Shown here one piece after another: positions 44,471-54,242 of a DNA stretch of 64,000 bases (the stretch's first letter is position 1; each line of letters opens with the position of its first letter). Under the pieces are notes generated by a model, which was not told the origin of the DNA, did no database searches, and was given only the letters and a program-made list of their open reading frames with translations. Position numbers and translations under genes: made by a program. The stretch is from Variovorax paradoxus (GTDB taxonomy: Bacteria; Pseudomonadota; Gammaproteobacteria; Burkholderiales; Burkholderiaceae_C). The stretch covers positions 680,001 through 744,000 of the forward strand of contig NZ_CP102931.1 of the NCBI RefSeq assembly GCF_024734665.1, written 5' to 3'.

Positions 44471-45475
44471 ATGAAGAACCACACGTCGAAGACAACGCGC
44501 CGCAGCGCCGGCCTGGCCGCGCTTGCGCTGGCAACCGCAGCCCTGCTGCCTGCAACGACACCGGCGCAGCAGGCCTTTCCCAGCAAGCCCGTGCGCATCA
44601 TCACGCCGTTCCCCGTGGGCGGCGGCCCCGATGGCGTGGCACGCCTGGTGGCCGACAAGCTTTCGCGCGCCTGGGGTCAGCCCGTGGTGGTCGAGAACCG
44701 CCCGGGAGGCAACGGCTTCATCGCCATCGACGCCTTCAAGCGCGGCGCCAAGGACGGCCACGACATCATCGTGCTCGACAACGTGCACCTGGCCGCGTAC
44801 CCCGCGCTGTTCAAGAAGCTGCCCTACGACTCGGCAAAGGACTTCGACGCGCTGCTGCCGCTGTTCAAGACGTATTTCTTCTTCACCGTTGCCACCAACA
44901 GCAAGTACAAGACCGTGGGCGACCTGATCGCCGACGCCAAGGCCAACCCCGGCAAGCTCGACTACGGCTCGTGGTCGGTCGGCAACCCGGTGCACCTGGG
45001 CTCCGAGCTCTTCGAGTCGGCCACCGGCACGCAGATGGAACACGTGATCTACAAGGAAACCACGCAGCTCTACACGTCCGTGGCAACGGGCGAGCTGGCC
45101 TTTGCGCTGGGCAGCAGCGCCACGGCCGGCCCGCTGCAGCGGGCGAACAAGCTGCGCTTCCTGGCGGCTGCCGCGCCGCAACGCGTGGCAGCCTTCCCCG
45201 ATGTGCCGACGGTCAGCGAATCGGGCGGACCGAAGGGCTTCGAAGTCATCGGCTGGAACGCGATCGCGGTGCCCAAGGGCCTGCCCGCATCGGTCACCGA
45301 GAAGATCAAGCGCGACATCGAAAAGGGCCTGGCCGAACCCGACGTGCTGGAGAAGTTCAAGAGTTTCGGCTACGAGCCCTTCCCGACCACGCGCCCGCAG
45401 TTCGATGAGTTCGTGGCGAGCGAGACGAAGCGGTTCACCGACGTGATCCGCAAGGCGAACGTTTCGCTGGATTGA
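44471..45475 (+). CDS. Bug-family (TctC-like) periplasmic solute receptor
   Basis: 334 residues. Signal peptide with TTRRSAGLAALALATAAL, ending near PAQQA, then FPSKPVRIITPFPVGGGPDGVARLVADKL, the Bug signature. ATG 44471 follows GGATCAGAGG. It is downstream of the pcaF terminator and has its own terminator. Ligand is probably an aromatic acid or related carboxylate by position. Confidence 0.85.
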   Translation: MKNHTSKTTRRSAGLAALALATAALLPATTPAQQAFPSKPVRIITPFPVGGGPDGVARLVADKLSRAWGQPVVVENRPGGNGFIAIDAFKRGAKDGHDIIVLDNVHLAAYPALFKKLPYDSAKDFDALLPLFKTYFFFTVATNSKYKTVGDLIADAKANPGKLDYGSWSVGNPVHLGSELFESATGTQMEHVIYKETTQLYTSVATGELAFALGSSATAGPLQRANKLRFLAAAAPQRVAAFPDVPTVSESGGPKGFEVIGWNAIAVPKGLPASVTEKIKRDIEKGLAEPDVLEKFKSFGYEPFPTTRPQFDEFVASETKRFTDVIRKANVSLD

Positions 45476-45514
45476 TCGGGTTGCGCAGGCCGCCTGCGCC
45501 GATCTGACCGCCAT

Positions 45515-45550
45515 GCGGCCCCCGCGAAAGCGCCGGGGCCGCTTTTGTTT
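45515..45550 (+). terminator. Intrinsic terminator after the second Bug gene
   Basis: GCGGCCCC (45515-45522) pairs with GGGGCCGC (45535-45542), with an inner CGC-GAAA-GCG hairpin, followed by TTTTGTTT. It ends 6 bp before the stop codon of the convergent kinase gene. Confidence 0.85.
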
Positions 45551-45556
45551 GCGGCA

Positions 45557-47413
45557 TCACTCGGCAACGCCTTGCCGACCGAGTGCCTGAATGTGACCCA
45601 GAAACGCCCGGAGCTGGGAGGGCCGCACCGGCTTCACGATGACCGGCAGCCCCGCCGCGCGTGCCGCATCCAGATAGTCGCCTCCCACATCGCCGGTGAC
45701 GATCAACGCGGGCAGTTCGGCCTCGTTCAGTGCTGACCGCAGATCCTCGATGGCCTGGATGCCGCTCACTTGCGGCCCCAGTCGCAAGTCCACCACCAGC
45801 GCGTGGGGCCTGAAGCCGGCGTGGAGCACGTCCAGTGCGCCCCCGACATCGCTTGCGGACCGGACGTCCATTCCCCATGAAGCGAGCAGCCCGTCAAGCG
45901 CCTGCAACGAGCTCGGGTCATCGTCGACCACCAGTATTCGCACCGCCAATGGGGTGGCCGATGACGATGCGACGGGTCGCTCGACATCCTCCCTCTGTTC
46001 GCTCATGGCGGCATCGGCCAAGGGAAGATGAAGTTCGAACACGCTGCCTTGCCCCTGTACCGAGCGGGCAGTCACCCGAAGGTCCAGCAGTTCGCTCAGC
46101 CGCTTGACGGTGGCCAGCCCCAGGCCGTAGCCCAGCCGCCGGTCGCGCGCCGGATTGTCGACCTGGTAGAACTCCTCGAAAACGTGCGGCAGATGCTCGG
46201 AAGAAATGCCGATGCCCGTGTCCTCGATGGTCAGCTTCAACCGGTCGCCGTCGATTTTTTGGCTGCTGATGCGCACCTGTCCCTCGCGCGTGTAGCGGAT
46301 GGCATTCGCCAGCAGGTTGGTGACCACCCTGGCCAGCAAGGCCCGGTCGCTGCGCACGGCCACATGGCCGGCGGAGATTTCGAAGCACAGCCCCTTCGCG
46401 ATGGCCACCGCCTGGTGCGGCCGGCAGCAGTCGCCCAGCAGTTCGTCGATGGCAAAGGTCGACCACTGCGGGCTGAGCGATCCGGCGTCGGCGCGCGTGA
46501 TGTCGAGCAGGTCGTCCACCACGTCGGTCATGCCGTCGGCGCAGGCCACCAACTGCTCCGACATCTCCTTCACGCGGTGCTCGGTGCTGACGGTGTGCAC
46601 GGTCTGCGCCAGCAATGCCATCGCATTGAGCGGTTGCCGAAGATCGTGGTTGGCCGAGGCGAAGAAGCGCATGCGCGCGGCCACGGCCTCTTCGGCTGTT
46701 CGCCGGGCCGAGCTGCTGCGCTCGTTTTCGGCACTCAGCGCAATCACCAGTTCGGCATTGCGCCGGCGCTGCGCCTGGATCTCGTGAAGCGCTGAGGACA
46801 GCTCCCTGGCGCTGAGCAACGTGTAGACGCCGATGAGCGACACGATCGAGGCCATGGCCACGTGATAGCTGCCGCCGAACCAGATGTCGCGCAATACCAG
46901 CGGCCCGAGAATGAGCACCACATAGACGGTGGCCGCTCGGCCCATCGTGGAGAGCCGGATCGCTCCGCCCAGCGAGACCGTGACCATGGTGATGTGAAGA
47001 ATGGCCTCGGCCTGCGCCGGCCCGTCGCTTTGCAGCAGCACGCACAGCACACCGAACGAGAAGGCCATGAGCTGGTTGGTGGCCATGATGGGCAGCACCA
47101 TCGCCGGCAGGTTCGCGCGAAGCCCCGGCCGCAACGCCCAAGCCAGCCAAATGCCCATGCGCGCGGCGACGATGACGCAGTAGACGGCGAACCATGCCTT
47201 CACGCGCTGGCCGTCCACGCCGTCCCTGTATTCGAGGTAGCACAGAAACCCCGCGGCGGCGGCCAGGATCCACGCCCAGGGCGTGGAGCGGATCATCTGC
47301 TCCAGTTGCTGGAACTGAAGATCCGAGAAGGACAGGCGCGAGGCGATGAAGCCGCGTGCGCGCGGCGTTTGCGCGGGAGAAAAAGAGTCGGAAGTGGAGG
47401 GCTGCGGCCTCAT
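45557..47413 (-). CDS. Hybrid sensor histidine kinase with C-terminal receiver
   Basis: 618 residues. Six or so transmembrane segments (about 45-220) form an unusual membrane sensor without a large periplasmic domain. HisKA follows with the H-box FFASANHDLRQPLNAMALL, then HATPase with N (LLANAIRYT), G1 (EDTGIGIS) and G2 (YGLGLATV) boxes. A receiver domain (about 495-615) has the phospho-acceptor Asp in HALVVDLRLG. Its gene overlaps the downstream end of the NarL-type regulator gene by 4 nt (ATGA). Signal unknown. Confidence 0.92.
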   Translation of the reverse strand: MRPQPSTSDSFSPAQTPRARGFIASRLSFSDLQFQQLEQMIRSTPWAWILAAAAGFLCYLEYRDGVDGQRVKAWFAVYCVIVAARMGIWLAWALRPGLRANLPAMVLPIMATNQLMAFSFGVLCVLLQSDGPAQAEAILHITMVTVSLGGAIRLSTMGRAATVYVVLILGPLVLRDIWFGGSYHVAMASIVSLIGVYTLLSARELSSALHEIQAQRRRNAELVIALSAENERSSSARRTAEEAVAARMRFFASANHDLRQPLNAMALLAQTVHTVSTEHRVKEMSEQLVACADGMTDVVDDLLDITRADAGSLSPQWSTFAIDELLGDCCRPHQAVAIAKGLCFEISAGHVAVRSDRALLARVVTNLLANAIRYTREGQVRISSQKIDGDRLKLTIEDTGIGISSEHLPHVFEEFYQVDNPARDRRLGYGLGLATVKRLSELLDLRVTARSVQGQGSVFELHLPLADAAMSEQREDVERPVASSSATPLAVRILVVDDDPSSLQALDGLLASWGMDVRSASDVGGALDVLHAGFRPHALVVDLRLGPQVSGIQAIEDLRSALNEAELPALIVTGDVGGDYLDAARAAGLPVIVKPVRPSQLRAFLGHIQALGRQGVAE

Positions 47414-48018
47414 CGCAAATCCAGCATCAGCCCCGCGCGCCGCGCCTGCACCAGCAGGTGGGTGCGGTTGCGCGCGTCCATGGTGTCGAGCAGGGCCGTG
47501 ATGTGGAGCTTGACCGTGCGTTCCGCGATGTTCAGCTCGGCGGCGATCTGTTTGTTCTGCCGGCCTTGGGCGACCAGCAGCAGCACTTCGAGCTGCCGCG
47601 GCGTCAGGTTGGAAGCAGGCAGGCCGGCGCGCGGCTGCAGCACATCGAAAGCCTCGCCGCCCGCCGCCACTTCGTCCAGCGCGGCGGCGATGCGCGCCAC
47701 CGACTGCGACTTTCCGATGAAGCCGGCCGCGCCTGCGGCACGTGCGCGCGCGGCGAGTGCCGGTTCTTCGTCGCCCGAGATCATCAGGCGGGACACGAGG
47801 GGGTGCCGGGCGCCGAACAGGCGCAGCCCTTCGAGGCCGTCTTCGCCGCCCAGGCGGTAGTCGATCAGCACGATGTCCGGCGGGCACTGCGAGGCGCGTT
47901 CCACGCCCTGCCCTAGCGACAGGGCGGTCTCCACCTCGAAGTCGGGCCGCGCGTGCGTCAGCGCATGCGCAAAGCCGACACCGAACAGCGGGTGATCGTC
48001 GACAAGCAGGAGTTTCAT
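47410..48018 (-). CDS. NarL/LuxR-type response regulator
   Basis: 202 residues. Receiver domain (1-120) with DDHPLF, phospho-acceptor Asp in IVLIDYRLGGEDG and the Lys in GFIGKSQ; LuxR helix-turn-helix at 140-195 (LTPRQLEVLLLVAQGRQNKQIAAEL). Overlap with the kinase gene marks a two-component pair. ATG 48018 follows GCAGGAGT. Confidence 0.93.
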   Translation of the reverse strand: MKLLLVDDHPLFGVGFAHALTHARPDFEVETALSLGQGVERASQCPPDIVLIDYRLGGEDGLEGLRLFGARHPLVSRLMISGDEEPALAARARAAGAAGFIGKSQSVARIAAALDEVAAGGEAFDVLQPRAGLPASNLTPRQLEVLLLVAQGRQNKQIAAELNIAERTVKLHITALLDTMDARNRTHLLVQARRAGLMLDLR

Positions 48019-48119
48019 GGTGCCGTGATCCTCGGCGCGAGCCCGGCAGGCCACGCCATCTCCTCGTAGGGTGCCATTGTCCACACCGGTGGGTGTGGCG
48101 CGAGCCCGCGCCTCAGTTC

Positions 48120-48521
48120 TCAGTTGCAACGACCGGCGGCGCGCAGCAGCGCGTTGCAGGCAGGAGCGGGTGCTGGTGCGGTGCCGGTCGCCGGCCTGGC
48201 ATTGGAACGACGCGCGGACGCGGGCGCATCGCTCTGGCGCATCTCCTGGCAGATGGCGTCGCTGAGCACCCGGCCCACCACCGACACTGACCCTTCCACG
48301 TAGCAGTTGTACGTGCGGCCGCCGTCGGTCTTGGCCAGGAAGGTCGTCTGCACGCCGCTGTCGGCCCGGTTCGAGATGGTGAACGCAGAGGGCGGCAGGC
48401 CCAACGCACGTGAGGTGTTGGTGACGATGGCGTCGTCGGTCACGGCATGCGATGCGCACCCACCCACGAGGACGGTGGCAGCGAGAAGCACGAAGAAGAG
48501 GGAGGTGGGTGAAGGTGTCAT
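48120..48521 (-). CDS. Small hypothetical lipoprotein
   Basis: 133 residues, lipobox VGGC (Cys at about 22). A compact domain follows (SRALGLPPSAFTISNRADSG...TYNCYVEGSVSVVGR...DAICQE) with four cysteines, then a Ser/Ala/Pro linker and C-terminal CNALLRAAGRCN. No known family identified. Position beyond the response regulator and on the same strand suggests co-expression. Confidence 0.7.
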   Translation of the reverse strand: MTPSPTSLFFVLLAATVLVGGCASHAVTDDAIVTNTSRALGLPPSAFTISNRADSGVQTTFLAKTDGGRTYNCYVEGSVSVVGRVLSDAICQEMRQSDAPASARRSNARPATGTAPAPAPACNALLRAAGRCN

Positions 48522-48600
48522 GCAACGCCGGGAAGTTCAGGGATGCGAGCGAACCCGCACTGGAACCCCCAGCCTAGCCAAACACCGCACTCCGGGAAAC

Positions 48601-48630
48601 AGCACCATCGGGCAGGTGCCCGATGGTGCT
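48601..48630. promoter_or_regulatory. Perfect 13-bp hairpin upstream of a lipoprotein gene
   Basis: AGCACCATCGGGC (48601-48613) and GCCCGATGGTGCT (48618-48630) are perfect inverted copies with a 4-nt loop, AGGT. No T-tract is present. It lies between two divergent genes, so it is more likely an operator or a 5' untranslated hairpin than a terminator. Confidence 0.55.
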
Positions 48631-48725
48631 ATGGCCCGCGCCGAACCTCCTTCCTACGATCCGACCCTCTTGAACGAGCACAGAAGGCGCCGGGCCCCGG
48701 TGTCAGCTAACGAGGAATGGCAGTT

Positions 48726-50405
48726 ATGACGAAGAAGAGCGCCTGCAGGCGATGGATGGCTTGTGTGTGGAGCCTGGCCCTGTTGACGGCCTGCGGGGGC
48801 GGCGGCGCAGGAGGGGCCGGTGGCGGCTTGCTTCCACCCATCGGCTTTCCGCCGCCCGTCGCGGTGACGCATCGGATGGACGTGAGCATCACCGGCGCCG
48901 GTCGTGTCGCGTCGCGGCCTGCGGGCATCGACTGCGCCGACAGCTGCGGCGCGGACTTCGCGTCGGGCACGCAGGTCACGCTCACGGCCACGCCGGCGGC
49001 GGGGCAGGTGCTCGGCAGTTGGGGCGGCGCGTGCAGCAGCAATGCCGACACCTGCACCGTGCGCGTGGACGCCGCGCTCACCGTCACGGCCGCGTTCGTC
49101 GCCGCACCGCCGGTGGTCGGCTGGGGCGATGCGGTCACGCTGTCCGCCGCCGGAGCCAGCTTGCCGAAGGTGGGGGTCGATGCGCAAGGGCGCGCGCTGG
49201 TCGTGTGGCGTCAACTCGAGGTCAATTCGCTGACGGACAGGCTGTGGGGCAGCCTCTACCAACCCGGCGGCGGCTGGAGCACGCCGCAGCGCCTCGAGGC
49301 CAACAACGGTGCGGTGCGCGACGTCCGTGTCGCCATCGACAAGCCGAGCGGCCGTGCCGTCGTGGTGTGGACGCAGTTGAGCTCGGTAACGGGCTATGAC
49401 CTGTGGGCGCTGCAAGTCGACCCATCGACCGGCTGGGGCACGCCGGCGCTGCTGGAGACCGGCAGCGGCACGGTCGGCTTCGCGAGCGCGGGCATCGACG
49501 CCAACGGCAATGCCGTCGCCGTGTGGTCGCAGATCGGTCCCGCCACCCGCTTCAGTATCTATGCCAACCGCTACACGCCGGCGGGTGGCTGGGGCACGGC
49601 CGCGCTGATCGAGACCGACGAGGTTGTGGGCACCGTGGACGGCGACCCGGCGGTCGTGGTGGCGGGCTCGGGCGAATCGCTGGCCGTGTGGAAGCGCTCC
49701 ACCGGCAGCAGCGCCTCGCTCTGGACCAATCGCGCCGATGCGGGTGGCACCTGGGCCGCGGCGGCTGAACTCGTGCCGGACGCCGGCACCGCGCAGTCGA
49801 TCGGCGCGCACGATCTGGCAATCGATGCCGGCGGCAATGCGCTGCTGGCCTGGGGCCAGGTCGACCTGCCCGGCGGCGGCAACCAATGGGAGAGTGCCGT
49901 GTGGTTCAAGCGGTTCTCGGGAGGCGCCTGGCAGGGCGGCACCGCACGCGTGGGCGCGCCGTTCATGTCGACGCAGGCCTTGCTGAGCACACCTGTGCTG
50001 CGCATGAACGCGGCCGGTGCGGCCGTGGTGAGCTGGGGGCGGCTGGACAACGCGCTCATGGCCGCAACGGCGGCGCCGGGCGCGGCATTCGGTGCGGACA
50101 CCGTGGTCCGGCCGGCAGTTTCACAGGCGCTGACGAGCCTGCCCGCGCTGGGCGTGGATGACGCGACGAATGCGCTGGCAGCGTGGACCCAGGCCAACGG
50201 CGCGGGGACCGGCGACCTCTCTGCAGCCCGCCACACGCTGGCCGGAGCTTGGGGCGCGCAGGCGCTGCAGGAAAGCAGCGATGAAGCGGCCCAGACGCCC
50301 GACATCGGCATGAACGAACTGGGGAACGCGGTCCTGGCCTGGCAACAGTTTGACCCGGCTGCGGGAACGCGCATCTACATCCGCCAGTACGGTTCTGGCA
50401 GATAG
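48726..50405 (+). CDS. Beta-propeller-like lipoprotein with an InlB-B-type repeat
   Basis: 559 residues from ATG 48726; an ATG at 48717 is closer to GAGGA than is usual, so the second is favoured. Lipobox LTAC (Cys about 24). A divergent InlB-B-type repeat (about 50-125; GRVASRPAGIDCADSCGADF...VTLTATPAAGQVLGSWGGAC) precedes seven or so beta-propeller blades of the GRALVVWRQ/GNAVAVWSQ type. Anchored at the outer membrane, function unknown. Such proteins bind ligands or other surface proteins. Confidence 0.78.
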   Translation: MTKKSACRRWMACVWSLALLTACGGGGAGGAGGGLLPPIGFPPPVAVTHRMDVSITGAGRVASRPAGIDCADSCGADFASGTQVTLTATPAAGQVLGSWGGACSSNADTCTVRVDAALTVTAAFVAAPPVVGWGDAVTLSAAGASLPKVGVDAQGRALVVWRQLEVNSLTDRLWGSLYQPGGGWSTPQRLEANNGAVRDVRVAIDKPSGRAVVVWTQLSSVTGYDLWALQVDPSTGWGTPALLETGSGTVGFASAGIDANGNAVAVWSQIGPATRFSIYANRYTPAGGWGTAALIETDEVVGTVDGDPAVVVAGSGESLAVWKRSTGSSASLWTNRADAGGTWAAAAELVPDAGTAQSIGAHDLAIDAGGNALLAWGQVDLPGGGNQWESAVWFKRFSGGAWQGGTARVGAPFMSTQALLSTPVLRMNAAGAAVVSWGRLDNALMAATAAPGAAFGADTVVRPAVSQALTSLPALGVDDATNALAAWTQANGAGTGDLSAARHTLAGAWGAQALQESSDEAAQTPDIGMNELGNAVLAWQQFDPAAGTRIYIRQYGSGR

Positions 50406-50445
50406 GCCTCGCGCTGCTGTGTGCAGTCGCGGGCCGGGGCGGCGA

Positions 50446-50868
50446 CTAAGCCCGCCGCCGTGCGGCCACGTGGAGCGTGCGCACGCGCGTCTCGTCGGGC
50501 GGCTGCGCAGGCGTCGATCTTCCCCACCCCTGCGGCAGCTCATGCAGCACGGTTTCCGCATCGAGCGAGCGAATGGCCACCGAGGTATCGGCCGGAATCC
50601 GCCCCTGCGCCACCATCGCCTCGTAGCGCAAGGCGCTCACCCGCAGGAATGACGCGAAGTTGCCGACTTCGCCGCGCGCAGCCACCAGCTCGTCGTAAAG
50701 CCGCTCGATGAGCTGCACCACGACCATGCCGTCGCGCTGCGCGATTTCTTCGAGCACCTGCCAGAACAGGTTCTCCAGGCGGATGCTGGTGACGACGCCG
50801 TGCAGCCGCACCGAGCGTGTGCGCGCGTCGTAGCTCTGCGGGTCGGCACTGATGAAGACTTCGCACAT
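50446..50868 (-). CDS. Ribbon-helix-helix domain protein
   Basis: 140 residues. A short N-terminal beta segment (MCEVFISADPQSYDARTRSVRLHGVVTSIRLENLFWQVLEEIAQRDG) matches the RHH_4-type family, with a helical C-terminus. AGGAGG is seven bases before the ATG. May bind DNA; targets unknown. It lies 77 bp downstream of the DJ-1-like gene on the same strand. Confidence 0.72.
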   Translation of the reverse strand: MCEVFISADPQSYDARTRSVRLHGVVTSIRLENLFWQVLEEIAQRDGMVVVQLIERLYDELVAARGEVGNFASFLRVSALRYEAMVAQGRIPADTSVAIRSLDAETVLHELPQGWGRSTPAQPPDETRVRTLHVAARRRA

Positions 50869-50945
50869 GGGCGGCCTCCTTGTGAGGGATGAGGTGGGGA
50901 CGCACGCACTGTAGCGCCGCCCGTGGCGCAGCGGGCGCCGGTCGA

Positions 50946-51524
50946 TCAGTGTTCGATGCGCGTGCCCAGCACAACCAGGAACTGCGAGAGCCACGCCGGG
51001 TGCGCCGGCCATGCGGGCGCGGTGACCAGGTTGCGATCGGTCACGGCCTGATCGACCGGAATGCCCATGTACTCGGCGCCCGCCAGTTCCACCTCGACCT
51101 GACAGGCCGGGTAGGCCGACACCTTGCGGCCCTTCAGCAGCCCTGTGGCCGCGAGCAATTGCGCGCCGTGGCACACCGCCGCCAGCGGCTTGTTGGTGGC
51201 CAGGAAATGCCGCGCGATCTCCACCACGCGGCTGTGCATGCGCAGGTATTCGGGCGCGCGGCCGCCGGGAATGACGAGCGCGTCGTAGGCCTCGGGGCGA
51301 ACGTCGGCGAAGTTGGCGTTCAGCGTGAAGCGGTGGCCCGGCTTTTCGCTGTAGGTCTGCGCCCCTTCGAAGTCGTGGATGGCGGTGTGAATCCAGTCGC
51401 CGGCCTTCTTGTCCGGCGCCACGGCATGCACCGTGTGGCCCACGGCGAGCAGGGTCTGGAAGGGCACCATGGTTTCGTAGTCTTCGGCGTAGTCGCCGCA
51501 GAGCATCAGGATCTTGCGAGCCAT
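50946..51524 (-). CDS. DJ-1/PfpI family protein
   Basis: 192 residues. Nucleophile elbow AVCHGAQLL (Cys about 118) and [12 protein letters not shown] typical of the DJ-1/PfpI class I glutamine-amidotransferase-like fold. May be a protease, chaperone or glyoxalase; the sequence does not decide. ATG 51524 follows AAGGAGAC. Confidence 0.85.
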   Translation of the reverse strand: MARKILMLCGDYAEDYETMVPFQTLLAVGHTVHAVAPDKKAGDWIHTAIHDFEGAQTYSEKPGHRFTLNANFADVRPEAYDALVIPGGRAPEYLRMHSRVVEIARHFLATNKPLAAVCHGAQLLAATGLLKGRKVSAYPACQVEVELAGAEYMGIPVDQAVTDRNLVTAPAWPAHPAWLSQFLVVLGTRIEH

Positions 51525-52006
51525 CTCTTGTCTCCTTCGAATGAGGTTGGAATGCGGCTTGGCGCCGGGGCGCTGGCCGTCGCCGCATTATTCGAAGAGG
51601 GAGTGCGCAGCGGGTAGCAGCCGGCTGTGATTCCGCCTTGCAGAGCCTGGATCAACGGCGGCTTGTGGTTTGCCGCGATCGGGGCTTCCGCGAACTTGCT
51701 TTTGGACGTTGCGGAATGTATCTTCGCGGCGGGCGCGAGCACAGAGGCCGCGCCCGACAAGCAAGAACAACGAGGGGAAAACATGGGAGGAGATGCGCCG
51801 GCTGCGCGTGCAGCGGCCAGCCGGTTGGCTGCGCGTGCGGCAACTGCCCTCTTTCTTTTGCGTCGGCATTGCCGCATGCACAACCCCCAACCCATGCTCC
51901 TTCAAAGAGCGCCCCTTCGGCTGCGGCCCGCAGAGGGCGCCGTCGTCGTTCGCGCAACATTGCTTCGCTGTCCATCCTTCCGAAAAATGAAAACGAGGAG
52001 TCTTCC
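51525..52006. other. 482-bp gap between the DJ-1-like and BNR lipoprotein genes
   Basis: No gene is supported; frames in this stretch have atypical composition and no recognisable product. A direct repeat GGCTGCGCGTGC occurs at 51800-51811 and 51827-51838. The downstream end contains the GAGGAG site of the next gene (51995-52000). Promoters for both flanking genes must lie here, but none is convincing. Confidence 0.5.
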
Positions 52007-53548
52007 GTGAGACCGAGTGCCCCGCTCATCCAACGCGTCCTGCGATACCTTTCCTTTCTTGCCGCATGCGCCGTCCTTGTCGCTTGCACCACCGCACCCA
52101 TTGCCTCCCAGCAGACATTGACTGGGCAGGAAGGCGCGGTAGTCCTCAAGCTCATTACCAATAGCCCCGGCGAAAACGACCCCGCTGAAAGCCTTTCGTC
52201 GCTTCATCTGGAGCGCGTGCTGGCGCCTGGCGAAAAGCAGACCGGGCGCGATCTCGTCACCCTCGTGCGGACCCGGCAGGCCACCTACACCACCGCCGTG
52301 TTCAGCGGCATGGTGAACCCGGGCCGGTACGTGATCAAGAACGCCATGGGCGGCCAGGGCAACATGGTCTACACCTTTCCGATCGATGCGAAGTTCGGCA
52401 GCTTTGATGTGGTGAAAGGTGAAGTCACGCTGCTCGGAACGCTGCTCATCCAGCCTCGCATGGGCACCCGCTTCTTCATCGCCTATGTGCCGCCCGAAGA
52501 GGAACTGCAGAAGTCCTTCGAAACGCTCTATCCGGCGCTGGCCAGCCAGACGCGGGGCCGTCCTACGCACGGCTTCACTCCTACGGCGGACCTCGAGCGC
52601 CGCGCCGCGCTGACGTCCGAGTCCAAGCGCAGAGCGTCGCTGTGGAACGGTCTTGTCCAAACCGCAGACGGCGAATTCATGGCCGGTAGCAAGCTGGGCA
52701 AGGTGCTGTGGCGCAAGGCGGGCACGACCCGCTGGAAGGAACTCGACGTCGGTACCTGGCGCGAAGTGCTTTCGGTGCGCCCCTTCCGTGGCGGCTTGCT
52801 TGCTGCCGGCGAAGAGGGGCTGCTGCGTCTTTCCACGGACGAGGGCTTGAGCTGGAAGCAGTTTGCTCCGCCGGACGACGGCCTCATTCAGCTGGCCCAG
52901 CCGATGAGCGACGGCAGCGTGGTCGTCTTCTCTCGCAGCGACCGTCTCTGGTCAGCCTATGTGTCCGAAGACCTTGACGCCGGCAAGTGGCGCAAGCTCG
53001 GCGAGTTTCCGGATACGCAATCGATCAACGTCCCGTGGAAGCGGACGATGGTCGTCGGCCTGCCCAACGCGGCGGGCGTGATGATGCCCAACGGCGATCT
53101 GCACATGACGGATGGCAAGACGGTTACGCGAGTCAGCAACGGTCAATCGACGCTCGACGTGAACGCATTGCCCGACGGCACGCTGGTGTCGCAGACCGTG
53201 CTCATGACGAAGTCCACGCTGCTCTCGAAGGACGTGGGCAAGACGTGGACAGACCTGAACACCAGCCGGTTCGTGGTCACGATTGCCTTCAAGGACAGCA
53301 AGACCGCCTATGCCGTCTCACCGATCGCACCCGGCGTTTTCCCGGGGCCGCTCGGTTTGATGACGACGCGCGACGGTGGAAAGAGCTGGGCGCACACGGG
53401 CAGTTCACCGGGTCTCACCGGTCCCTATGCGGTGCGGCAGATGATGGTGGACCGCTCCGACGGATCGCTGCTCGCTTTCTTGCCGGACAACGCGATTGTT
53501 CGATCCGCAGACGAAGGCAAGACTTGGCGGATCGTGAAGGACGACTGA
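52007..53548 (+). CDS. BNR-repeat (sialidase-like) lipoprotein
   Basis: 513 residues from GTG 52007, chosen because GAGGAG sits 6 nt upstream and a signal with lipobox LVAC follows. After a beta-rich N-terminal domain (about 30-190) come BNR-type turns with Ser-x-Asp-x-Gly-x-x-Trp: STDEGLSWK, SKDVGKTW, TRDGGKSWA and SADEGKTWR. Predicted beta-propeller at the outer membrane; no catalytic sialidase residues identified. Function unknown. Confidence 0.8.
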   Translation: MRPSAPLIQRVLRYLSFLAACAVLVACTTAPIASQQTLTGQEGAVVLKLITNSPGENDPAESLSSLHLERVLAPGEKQTGRDLVTLVRTRQATYTTAVFSGMVNPGRYVIKNAMGGQGNMVYTFPIDAKFGSFDVVKGEVTLLGTLLIQPRMGTRFFIAYVPPEEELQKSFETLYPALASQTRGRPTHGFTPTADLERRAALTSESKRRASLWNGLVQTADGEFMAGSKLGKVLWRKAGTTRWKELDVGTWREVLSVRPFRGGLLAAGEEGLLRLSTDEGLSWKQFAPPDDGLIQLAQPMSDGSVVVFSRSDRLWSAYVSEDLDAGKWRKLGEFPDTQSINVPWKRTMVVGLPNAAGVMMPNGDLHMTDGKTVTRVSNGQSTLDVNALPDGTLVSQTVLMTKSTLLSKDVGKTWTDLNTSRFVVTIAFKDSKTAYAVSPIAPGVFPGPLGLMTTRDGGKSWAHTGSSPGLTGPYAVRQMMVDRSDGSLLAFLPDNAIVRSADEGKTWRIVKDD

Positions 53549-53803
53549 GCGTCGACCGGGCGCCGGCCTCAGATGAGCGTCGTGCGCACGCCGCGCGCCA
53601 TTACGCGCGCGTCTGGTTGAGGGAAGGCGCCGACGCGGTTAACAGAAGTTCGCAAAGATTGCAGGGCACGCCAAAGAGCTGTGCCACGCCACAGGGTCGT
53701 CATTGACCTGCCTTTTCGCCTGAATAGTCTCGCTCAGGGTTTTCCCGCATCTCCGGGCCGACCTCATCCGGACAGGCAGACAACTCACAGAAAAGGCCGA
53801 ATC

Positions 53804-54220
53804 ATGAAGACCACCCAACTCGCCCTCGCTGCTGCGCTCACCGTGCTTGCAGTCGCTTCCGCCAACGCCCAGCAGCGCACCCGCGAAGCCGTCGAAGCCG
53901 AAGCCATTGCCGCCGCCCATGCACCGGACCAGAACGTCACGCGCGGCTCGCGCGGCGCCGATCCGTTCAAGTCCGTGGCCGATCCTGAAGCTGTGTACAA
54001 GCAGGCCGTCGAAACTGCCAGCGCGCCCAATCAGAACGTGACGCGCGGCTCGCGCGGCGCCGATCCGTTCACGTCCAGCCGTGACCCGGCTCAGGTCTAC
54101 CAGGAAGCCATGGCCACCGCCGCGGCGCCCGACCAGAACGTGACCGGCGGCTCGCGCGTCAACAGCCGGGTCATCTCGACCATGCAGAACCCCGTGCTGC
54201 AGTCGGCACAGGGCAAGTAA
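53804..54220 (+). CDS. Exported small repeat protein, function unknown
   Basis: 138 residues, signal peptide (cleavage near ANAQQ, about 22). Three repeats of about 38 residues each contain APDQNVTRGSRGADPF-like cores (two complete, the third NVTGGSRVNSR) followed by DPxxVYxxA. No cysteines or known domain. The frame is well supported by composition and signal peptide. ATG 53804 follows AGAAAAGG. Confidence 0.7.
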   Translation: MKTTQLALAAALTVLAVASANAQQRTREAVEAEAIAAAHAPDQNVTRGSRGADPFKSVADPEAVYKQAVETASAPNQNVTRGSRGADPFTSSRDPAQVYQEAMATAAAPDQNVTGGSRVNSRVISTMQNPVLQSAQGK

Positions 54221-54242
54221 GCAAGTTCCGAAAGCGCCGCCG

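Noticed and set aside
51588..52010. Small frames in the gap between the DJ-1-like and BNR genes
   Set aside because: Overlapping frames on both strands have Ala/Arg-rich composition and no domain; none has a convincing start.
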